Of a stretch of DNA of 5,094 nt, positions 1 to 4,442 are shown in pieces. Source of the DNA: Bacteroidota bacterium (GTDB taxonomy: Bacteria; Bacteroidota; Bacteroidia; J057); contig RDXT01000480.1 in NCBI GenBank assembly GCA_004292985.1, positions 1-5,094 on the forward strand, written 5' to 3'. The position numbers and the translations under genes are program-made. Each line of letters begins with the position of its first letter. Within the stretch, counting starts at the first letter, position 1. The notes beneath the pieces were generated by a model. It was not told the origin of the DNA, searched no databases, and saw only the letters and a program-made list of their open reading frames with translations.

Positions 1-1
1 C

Positions 2-1030
2 CTGCTGACAGGACTTCATCAGTGTGTGGAGCCTTTTGTACAGAATAATGAATGGGAAGGGGGGCAGATCATTATCTATGGAAGGATCACGACCCTCGAC
101 GAGCCGCAGTATGTGGACGTATCGGTAACCGCCTCCACTGCCCGGGTTCCGATCCAGATTTCTACGGCACGGGTAGAGCTGGTGGATCAGGACGGGCAGC
201 GGGAGGACTATCAGTTGGAAAGTCCGGGCAAATACCGCCTCGACCGGCAAAAAATCACGGTAGTGCCGGGCAGGGCCTACCATGTGGAGGTGCAGTTGGA
301 AAACGGCGACAGATATGCCTCTGAGCCGGAAATTATGCCCTTGCTCACGGCCCGGGATACTTCGTATTTTGAGCCGAGGGTACCACCAGGCACCCTCGAT
401 GATAAGATTCTGGTGTCTAACCAGCGCCTCACGGTGCTTGCCGATACGCGGATTCCGCAGGGCAGCCCGCCCCAGTTGCTGCGCTGGCATGTGCAGGAAG
501 TGTATGTATTTCCTCCGACCGATTTTCCGGATCCTTTTAACACCATCCCTCCCCCCTGTTACGCCACAGAATATCCCAATGCCCAGCTTGTAAATCTGTT
601 TGACGGGGAAGTGTATAAAGTGAACCAGATAGATCGCCAGGTGGTGGCACGCAGGCCCATTGACCAGAGTTTCCGGGGCAGACATTACTTTACAGTCTAT
701 TCATCGGCACTTACCCGCCGCGCATTTACCTATTGGCAGCAGGTAAGTCTGATTGCCAACCAGTCAGGCTCTATTTTTGACACCCCACCTGCGGCCATTA
801 AGGGCAATGTGTACCGGGTCGGCGACCCCGAAGAGAAAGTGCTGGGCTATGTGGAGGCAAATGATGTGAACTTCTCCCGTTTTTTTGTCGTTCCGGGATG
901 GTTGCCCTACCTGATTATAGATGAATGCCAATATATCCCCGGCAAAGACTACTTCACCTATCCTAAAGCCTGCCTCGACTGCGTATCGCCTCCGGGGCGT
1001 GTGCGGGAGAAGCCGCCTTATTTCGAATAA
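2..1030 (+). CDS. DUF4249 family outer-membrane lipoprotein, 5'-truncated by the window edge
   Basis: The reading frame is open from the left window edge to the TAA at 1028-1030, giving 342 visible residues, so the real start lies upstream. The GTG at 26 is not a credible start because it follows what looks like the end of a lipoprotein signal: LLTGLHQ, then Cys at visible residue 8, then VEPF. The N-terminal half (about 20-120) resembles the beta-rich region of DUF4249 proteins, with a GRIT strand, an SPGKYRL turn and a VPGRAYHVEV strand. The C-terminal half carries PPPCYATEYPN (Cys186), a YFTVYSSALT block (about 229) and a C-terminal CLDC pair (Cys324, Cys327), which match the family layout. 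DUF4249 proteins are Bacteroidota surface or periplasmic lipoproteins often encoded just after a TonB-dependent receptor. A role as accessory to such a receptor is inference, and no substrate can be read. A partner would lie upstream. The lipobox (L-H-Q-C) is atypical. Confidence 0.85.
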   Translation: MLTGLHQCVEPFVQNNEWEGGQIIIYGRITTLDEPQYVDVSVTASTARVPIQISTARVELVDQDGQREDYQLESPGKYRLDRQKITVVPGRAYHVEVQLENGDRYASEPEIMPLLTARDTSYFEPRVPPGTLDDKILVSNQRLTVLADTRIPQGSPPQLLRWHVQEVYVFPPTDFPDPFNTIPPPCYATEYPNAQLVNLFDGEVYKVNQIDRQVVARRPIDQSFRGRHYFTVYSSALTRRAFTYWQQVSLIANQSGSIFDTPPAAIKGNVYRVGDPEEKVLGYVEANDVNFSRFFVVPGWLPYLIIDECQYIPGKDYFTYPKACLDCVSPPGRVREKPPYFE

Positions 1031-1044
1031 AGACACAGCGGCTT
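1010..1044. terminator. Possible bidirectional terminator hairpin at the DUF4249/dtd convergent junction
   Basis: AAGCCGC at 1010-1016 is the reverse complement of GCGGCTT at 1038-1044. Inside the loop, TTATT (1018-1022) can pair with AATAA (1026-1030), so a 7-bp and a 5-bp stem can stack with a bulge on one side. It spans both stop codons of the convergent genes. No T-tract follows on either strand, so it may just reduce read-through or be chance. Confidence 0.3.
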
Positions 1045-1498
1045 AATACGTGGGCTGCTTCGAGTCTATCCAGATGCTCACGGGGCCATCGTTGAGCAGC
1101 GAAACCTTCATGTCCGCCCCGAATCGCCCGGTAGTTACTTTATGGGGAAATGCTTTCCGCAGATGTTCTACAAACTGCTCATAGAGTGGCACAGACACAG
1201 GCGGCGGGGCCGAGCGGATAAACGAGGGACGGTTGCCTTTTTGCGTATCGGCAAAGAGCGTGAACTGGCTCACTACCAGGATTTCGCCCTGCACATCGCT
1301 TACGGAGAGGTTCATTTTGCCCGCCTCGTCCTGAAAAATGCGCATCTGGGTAATTTTTTTCACCAGCCAGTCAATGTCTGTGGCAGTGTCTTCGTGCGTA
1401 ATGCCCAGCAACACCAGCAGTCCGGGGCCAATCTCGCCCAGTAATTCGCCTTCAGAAACAACCTTCGCGAAAGAAACACGTTGAAGTAAAGCCCGCAT
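1043..1498 (-). CDS. dtd: D-aminoacyl-tRNA deacylase (DTD)
   Basis: The 151-residue product matches the usual DTD length of about 145-150. DTD is a cytoplasmic homodimer that hydrolyses D-amino acids (and glycine mis-attached to tRNA-Ala) from tRNA, keeping translation homochiral. Family motifs are clear: the N-terminal MRALLQRV strand, the SQFTL motif at 77-81, the RPSF segment at 90-93, and the second active-site motif NDGPVS at 136-141. The family form of that motif is NxGPV/FT, so Ser141 stands where Thr is usual, a conservative change. The cross-subunit Gly-cisPro pair (Gly138-Pro139) is present. The start is the ATG at 1496-1498, because MRALLQRV is the standard family N-terminus. The frame stays open 15 codons further upstream, but those residues have no family match. 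The gene is convergent with the DUF4249 gene and divergent from the GNAT gene. The family call is secure. Confidence 0.97.
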   Translation of the reverse strand: MRALLQRVSFAKVVSEGELLGEIGPGLLVLLGITHEDTATDIDWLVKKITQMRIFQDEAGKMNLSVSDVQGEILVVSQFTLFADTQKGNRPSFIRSAPPPVSVPLYEQFVEHLRKAFPHKVTTGRFGADMKVSLLNDGPVSIWIDSKQPTY

Positions 1499-1530
1499 AG
1501 AGTGGGTGAATGGAAGTGTAATAGAGGGGA

Positions 1531-1558
1531 GAAATCTAAACAAATTATTTTACCCAAA
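1531..1558 (-). promoter_or_regulatory. Possible dtd promoter
   Basis: On the minus strand, TTTG (1558-1555) is followed after 16 bases by TAGATTTC (1538-1531), one mismatch from the Bacteroidota -7 consensus TAnnTTTG. This would place the transcript start near 1524, about 25 bases before the dtd ATG. The spacer is shorter than the roughly 19 bases usually described, so this is tentative. Confidence 0.3.
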
Positions 1559-1567
1559 CATTCGCCG

Positions 1568-1597
1568 TTTACCCTTTCGATAAATTTGCTATATTTG
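1568..1597 (+). promoter_or_regulatory. Bacteroidota-type promoter for the GNAT gene, with two overlapping -7 choices
   Basis: Two exact TAnnTTTG matches stand one base apart: TAAATTTG at 1581-1588 and TATATTTG at 1590-1597. For the second, TTTA at 1568-1571 lies 18 bases upstream as a fair -33 element (consensus TTTG). Transcription would begin near 1604, leaving an untranslated leader of about 208 bases before the GNAT ATG at 1812. The motif match is direct. That it is active is inference. Confidence 0.55.
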
Positions 1598-1660
1598 CCG
1601 CAGTGAGAACGACACCCACATACGCACGCTGTCCCCTGCACGAGTCTTTCAGACCTGTGT

Positions 1661-1735
1661 ATGAACGGGTACGCAGGCCGGCCAGGCTCTGAGACTCACT
1701 CCCGCCCGAAGTATTCCGCGTTTGTTCTATGGTAG
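1661..1735 (+). CDS. Possible 24-codon leader ORF upstream of the GNAT gene
   Basis: ATG at 1661 opens a frame of 24 codons ending in TAG at 1733-1735, inside the leader and just before the terminator-like hairpin. It holds two Arg codons (codons 7 and 15) but no run of Arg, and no ribosome-binding sequence is evident. It could be a regulatory leader peptide, or chance. Position is its only support. Confidence 0.12.
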   Translation: MNGYAGRPGSETHSRPKYSAFVLW

Positions 1736-1750
1736 CAGGCGCTTCTTCAT

Positions 1751-1793
1751 TTCCGGTCATCAGCCGGGATTTTCCTTTTTTCCTTTTCCTTTT
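1751..1793 (+). terminator. Terminator-like hairpin with T-rich tract in the GNAT leader (candidate attenuator)
   Basis: TTCCGG (1751-1756) pairs with CCGGGA (1764-1769), including one G-T wobble, over a 7-base loop. It is followed directly by a 24-base pyrimidine tract, about 18 of them T, running to 1793. This is the form of an intrinsic terminator, but it lies 19 bases before the GNAT ATG. GGCCGG at 1676-1681 can pair with 1753-1758 and so would compete for the left arm of the hairpin. The stem is short and the T tract is broken by CC pairs, so termination strength is uncertain. Confidence 0.35.
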
Positions 1794-1811
1794 AACTCGC
1801 TCACATTCAAA

Positions 1812-2546
1812 ATGGAATTTCTCGTTACCGTTGCCGACAGCCGTCATTTCCTCTACGCACAGGAGATTTGCGACATGATCGAAGAATCAGCCAAAGCCCG
1901 CGGTACGGGCATCGCAAAGCGCAAGGCGGAGTATGTCATTCACAAAATGGAAGAAGGCAAAGCCATCATCGCCCTCTCCGGGGATGAGTTAGCTGGCTTT
2001 TGTTACATAGAAACCTGGGGACATGGCCGTTATGTCGCCAATTCGGGCCTGATTGTGCGCCCGGACCTCCGGAAATCGGGGCTTGCCCGCCGGATTAAGG
2101 AAAAAGCATTCGAACTCTCCCGCCAAAAATACCCCGAAGCCAAAATCTTCGGCATTACCACCAGCCTTGCGGTGATGAAGATCAACTCCGACCTCGGATA
2201 TGAGCCGGTTACCTTCTCCGAACTCACCGACGACGAGTCTTTCTGGAACGGCTGCCAGAGCTGCCCCAACTTCGACATCCTCACCCGCACCCAGCGCAAA
2301 ATGTGCCTCTGCACAGGTATGCTCTTCGATCCGGAGTGGGAGAAAAACAAACAGCAGCCCGAACCTGCACAAAAAATCGAAGAAGTGCAGCCCGAAAGCC
2401 TTGAGGCCCGCTGGCAACACTTCCTCGAACACCTCCGCAGCCGCAACACCAACCCCCTCCTTCAGAAACTCCTCGACGGCCTGTTTAACCGCCGCGAAAA
2501 TTTCTTCAAAAAGAAAGAAGCAGCGAAGGAACTGGTGAGAATGTAA
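1812..2546 (+). CDS. GNAT family acyltransferase, candidate N-acylglutamate synthase of arginine synthesis
   Basis: The product has 244 residues. Residues about 1-170 form a GNAT domain: an N-terminal helix with IEESAKARGTG (23-33), a central AGFCYIETWG strand (61-70), the acyl-CoA-binding motif A at 82-98 (VRPDLRKSGLA then a basic helix), and the C-terminal NSDLGYEPV strand (125-133). After it come FSELTDD (135-141) and a Cys cluster, C148-x2-C151 and C165-x-C167, possibly metal-binding. From memory this pattern is typical of the GNAT protein encoded before argG in many Bacteroidota, proposed to make N-acetyl- or N-succinyl-glutamate. Acyl donor and substrate cannot be read here. Residues about 175-244 are a charged, low-complexity tail that looks lineage-specific. 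No argG follows: the next gene is convergent, 15 bases away. The ATG at 1812 was chosen because family similarity begins there and it follows an A-rich CAAA context. An open frame reaches 1722, but its 30 extra codons cover the T-rich tract. Confidence 0.82.
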   Translation: MEFLVTVADSRHFLYAQEICDMIEESAKARGTGIAKRKAEYVIHKMEEGKAIIALSGDELAGFCYIETWGHGRYVANSGLIVRPDLRKSGLARRIKEKAFELSRQKYPEAKIFGITTSLAVMKINSDLGYEPVTFSELTDDESFWNGCQSCPNFDILTRTQRKMCLCTGMLFDPEWEKNKQQPEPAQKIEEVQPESLEARWQHFLEHLRSRNTNPLLQKLLDGLFNRRENFFKKKEAAKELVRM

Positions 2547-2561
2547 GCGGTCAAGAACGCA

Positions 2562-2966
2562 TCAATGATGCTCGCCACTGCAAAGACCGACAATCTCATG
2601 AAATACATCATGCAGCGCCGACAGCGACTGCGTGATCTGCGCGTCTGAGGCCTTCGCTTTGACCATCTTGTCGAGGGCTTTACTGCCTTTTTTCAGTTGT
2701 TTGGCAGCCTTGAGGATCGCTGGCGTGTTGAACGCCGCCGGAATGGCAGAGCTGGTGAGCGCACTGGCTTTTTGCACCATTTCGCCGGAGCGTGATTTGA
2801 TCGGCTCAAGATTCCCATCTTCAGAAGGGTGAAACGTCTCGGACATCACCCCGTGAAAGGTCTTCAGCTCAGCCCATTGATCGAAAATGGACTGCGCCTG
2901 GCCACGCTGCGCTGAAAATACCAGAACCAGCAGAATGCTGAACGTAAATAACTGTTTGGAAAACAT
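2562..2966 (-). CDS. Small exported protein of unknown function, His-rich, likely helical
   Basis: The product has 134 residues. Residues 1-24 are a signal peptide: Lys4, a hydrophobic core (about 8-18), and a Gly-Gln-Ala site before Gln25. There is no lipobox Cys, so the mature protein of about 110 residues is probably periplasmic. It is mostly amphipathic helix, with segments near 27-42, 54-72, 83-104 and 108-128, suggesting a four-helix bundle. Conserved-looking residues are His38, Met41, His46-Pro47 (in TFHPSEDGNLEPI), Arg59, His119, His123, Cys129 and the final His133-His134. This recalls small metal- or haem-binding bundles such as cytochrome c' or b562, but there is no CxxCH, so haem attachment is not supported. 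I recall similar uncharacterised proteins in Bacteroidota but no named function. The ATG at 2966 gives a normal signal peptide. A start at 3005 would add 13 residues. It lies 74 bases after the dehydrogenase gene on the same strand and may be co-transcribed. Confidence 0.75.
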   Translation of the reverse strand: MFSKQLFTFSILLVLVFSAQRGQAQSIFDQWAELKTFHGVMSETFHPSEDGNLEPIKSRSGEMVQKASALTSSAIPAAFNTPAILKAAKQLKKGSKALDKMVKAKASDAQITQSLSALHDVFHEIVGLCSGEHH

Positions 2967-3010
2967 AGGTAAAGGTTGAATAAATAAATGCTTCAAGATA
3001 CACATCTCCT

Positions 3011-3045
3011 GTCTTGCGTCTTGCGTCTAATTTCTTGTGTCTAAC
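3011..3045. repeat. Degenerate heptamer tandem repeat
   Basis: Five consecutive 7-base units: GTCTTGC, GTCTTGC, GTCTAAT, TTCTTGT, GTCTAAC. The first two are identical and the others keep the TCT core and 7-base phase. It lies in the spacer between the dehydrogenase and the small exported protein and runs over the dehydrogenase stop codon (3041-3043). It is too short and has no unique spacers, so it is not CRISPR. A simple repeat of this kind can arise by slippage. Confidence 0.6.
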
Positions 3046-4270
3046 TCAACATCTCCAACGCCCACTCCAGCGAAGTCTGCCATAGTCCATTCGGCTCCGG
3101 GCGGCGGGCATGGGTTTTTTCGAGGGCATTGAGAATCGTCTGGGAAATATCGCTGAAAATGGCCTCATCATCGAGCGAAACGCCCGGCTGCATGAGGTAG
3201 GCAAAGGTCCGCGCCATGCCGCAATTAGCGATAAAATCGGGAATCACCGCTGTGTGCGCATCGGCATGGAGGGCGATAGGACCCAGGAAAATATCCGGAT
3301 CGGCAAAGGGCACATTAGCGCCGCAGGAGATCACCTCCAGGCCATGCGAGATCAGCTGGTCCACCTGCTCCCGGCTCACGAGCCGCGAACCCGCCGCAGG
3401 CACAAACACCTCCGCACCGCAGGACCAGATTTTTTCATTAATCTCGTCAAAGGGCCGTATATCCTTGATAGGCAGTTGGTTGCCTTCGCGGTGTAGATAC
3501 AGCTCCTTGATTTCGGAGAGGTCCAGGCCCTCTTCGGAGAGAATGCCGCCCCGGCGGTCGAGGATCCCCACAATGCGGTAACCATCGCGGGCGAGGGTCA
3601 GGGCCGCTGCGCCCCCCACATTGCCAAAGCCCTGGATAATCACCCGTTTGTCTGCCGCAGGGCGGTTCCACACCCGGTAATAGTGCTCGACTGCCATCGC
3701 AACGCCGTAGCCGGTAACCATGTCGGAGACCGTGATCACCTTGAGGTCGGTGGTGGGGGCATAGTCCCAATGAACCACCTGTTTGGCCACCCCCTCCCGC
3801 AACTGCCGCAGCACCAGGTTTCGCTGGGCCATGCCCGGTTTGATATAGCCATTAACAATCCCTTCCTGCGGATGGTGGATGCCGAGATCGTAAGTGAGGG
3901 GCATCACTTCGCCCACTTCTTCTACATTGAGGTCGCCGCCCGTGCCGTAATAGTGCTTGAGCAGCGGGTAAATGGCCTCAAACCAGCGGCGCAGCACCCC
4001 TTCTTTGCGCGGATCTGCCGGGTCAAAATTGATCCCCGACTTGGCCCCGCCGATGGGAGGACCTGCCACACAAAACTTAATTTCCATCGTTTTGGCCAGC
4101 GAAAGCACCTCTGCGAGGCTGCACCCCTTGCGCATCCGGGTGCCGCCGCCCGCAGCACCATTGCGTAATGAGTTGATTACCAGCCACCCTTCGGCTTCGG
4201 TCTGGGTGTCGCGCCACTGAAAAATAATCTCAGGGCTGCGGGCTTCATATATTTTGAGAGATTCCAGCAT
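3041..4270 (-). CDS. Glu/Leu/Phe/Val dehydrogenase, NAD(P)-dependent
   Basis: A 409-residue cytoplasmic enzyme that reversibly deaminates an L-amino acid to its 2-oxo acid and ammonia. The N-terminal substrate domain has the Gly-rich AAGGGTRMRKG segment (39-49), Lys65 in TMEIKF, and catalytic-type Lys77 in PPIGGAKSGI. The catalytic-type Asp113 lies in GTGGDLNV. The TGYGV motif (186-190) opens the nucleotide domain, whose fold is marked by GFGNVGG (214-220). Asp238, at the end of the second strand, favours NAD over NADP by general rule. Asn319 in CGANVPF matches the family EGAN motif. Substrate choice among Glu, Leu, Val or Phe cannot be settled from motifs. Hexameric glutamate dehydrogenases are usually slightly longer (420-450) and leucine dehydrogenases shorter (about 365). 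The ATG at 4268-4270 was chosen over a TTG at 4291 that adds 7 residues. The gene is divergent from the TonB receptor gene, with the small exported protein downstream. Confidence 0.93.
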   Translation of the reverse strand: MLESLKIYEARSPEIIFQWRDTQTEAEGWLVINSLRNGAAGGGTRMRKGCSLAEVLSLAKTMEIKFCVAGPPIGGAKSGINFDPADPRKEGVLRRWFEAIYPLLKHYYGTGGDLNVEEVGEVMPLTYDLGIHHPQEGIVNGYIKPGMAQRNLVLRQLREGVAKQVVHWDYAPTTDLKVITVSDMVTGYGVAMAVEHYYRVWNRPAADKRVIIQGFGNVGGAAALTLARDGYRIVGILDRRGGILSEEGLDLSEIKELYLHREGNQLPIKDIRPFDEINEKIWSCGAEVFVPAAGSRLVSREQVDQLISHGLEVISCGANVPFADPDIFLGPIALHADAHTAVIPDFIANCGMARTFAYLMQPGVSLDDEAIFSDISQTILNALEKTHARRPEPNGLWQTSLEWALEMLS

Positions 4271-4341
4271 AATAGGTAATTCGGTCTGCAAAAATGGGTC
4301 TTTTCACCCGAATAGCGAAAATCCGCAGCCTCCATTCTGCA

Positions 4342-4370
4342 ATTCACCGTGCCCGGACTACGATTCACCG
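4342..4370. repeat. Direct 8-bp repeat with 21-base period
   Basis: ATTCACCG occurs at 4342-4349 and again at 4363-4370, two helical turns apart and upstream of the receptor promoter. A looser copy, TTTCACCCG, lies near 4304-4312. This phasing fits a regulator bound as two units on one face of DNA, but chance is possible. Confidence 0.3.
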
Positions 4371-4381
4371 CCAGCGGCTGG
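4371..4381. promoter_or_regulatory. Palindrome near the receptor -33 region, possible operator
   Basis: CCAGC and GCTGG flank a single central G (4371-4381). It directly follows the second ATTCACCG copy and ends 21 bases before the TAGATTTG element, so it overlies the expected -33 position. A repressor or activator site is a reasonable guess. No regulator gene is in the window. Confidence 0.25.
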
Positions 4382-4402
4382 GGAGAGACCGGGGGCAGAC
4401 CG

Positions 4403-4410
4403 TAGATTTG
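4403..4410 (+). promoter_or_regulatory. Bacteroidota -7 promoter element of the TonB-receptor gene
   Basis: TAGATTTG is an exact TAnnTTTG match. Transcription would start near 4417, about 26 bases before the ATG at 4443. No good TTTG -33 element stands at the usual distance, where the GC-rich palindrome lies instead, so an activator may be needed. Confidence 0.45.
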
Positions 4411-4442
4411 CTATCGTTAACATACAATAAAACACTTCGATC

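Larger units (their letters stand above)
1598..1811 (+). promoter_or_regulatory. Long structured leader of the GNAT gene
   Basis: This stretch has no convincing protein gene. It can fold into several helices: AGTGAG (1602-1607) with CTCACT (1695-1700) as an outer stem, CCTGC (1635-1639) with GCAGG (1673-1677), and a small GTCT/AGAC hairpin (1644-1654). A self-complementary GGCCGGCC lies at 1676-1683. A terminator-like hairpin and T-rich tract end the region, annotated separately. I do not recognise a known riboswitch or leader family. A leader this long before a possible biosynthetic gene suggests regulation at the RNA level, but these pairings were found by eye and short ones arise by chance. 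Confidence 0.35.
4282..4402. repeat. Inverted 8-bp repeat in the dehydrogenase/TonB-receptor divergent spacer
   Basis: CGGTCTGC at 4282-4289 is the exact reverse complement of GCAGACCG at 4395-4402. Each copy therefore reads GCAGACCG toward its own gene: one ends 11 bases before the dehydrogenase ATG, the other abuts the TAGATTTG promoter element of the receptor gene. It could be a shared operator, though an 8-bp match in 170 bases is not rare. Confidence 0.3.

Noticed and set aside
26..28. GTG as the start of the DUF4249 gene
   Set aside because: The frame is open upstream to the window edge and the preceding codons look like the end of a lipoprotein signal with its Cys.
1722..1811. 30-residue N-terminal extension of the GNAT protein
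   Set aside because: It begins at a non-ATG codon, translates a pyrimidine-rich tract into Phe/Pro/Ser sequence, and falls outside the GNAT domain match that starts at 1812.
1989..2452. Two overlapping minus-strand frames of about 140 codons opposite the GNAT gene
   Set aside because: Both are shadows of the GNAT coding sequence in a GC-rich region, with no recognisable domain.
2559..2571. GCATC-AAT-GATGC hairpin at the GNAT/exported-protein convergent junction
   Set aside because: A 5-bp stem with a 3-base loop and no T tract is too weak to call a terminator.
2994..3000. TATCTTG on the minus strand as a separate promoter for the small exported protein
   Set aside because: It is one base short of TAnnTTTG and lacks a clear -33 partner, so co-transcription with the dehydrogenase gene is just as likely.
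2967..3005. Upstream ATG adding 13 residues to the small exported protein
   Set aside because: It would put an extra hydrophobic stretch before a complete, ordinary signal peptide. AGGAG directly abuts this ATG, which is too close to act as a ribosome-binding site.
3011..3045. CRISPR array
   Set aside because: The repeat unit is only 7 bases with no spacers and no cas genes nearby.
3683..4168. 161-codon plus-strand frame opposite the dehydrogenase gene
   Set aside because: It is antisense to a strongly supported enzyme, and its His/Arg-rich product resembles no family I know.
4271..4291. TTG start adding seven residues to the dehydrogenase
   Set aside because: The ATG at 4270 gives the expected family N-terminus (MLESLKIYEA) and TTG is a rare start.
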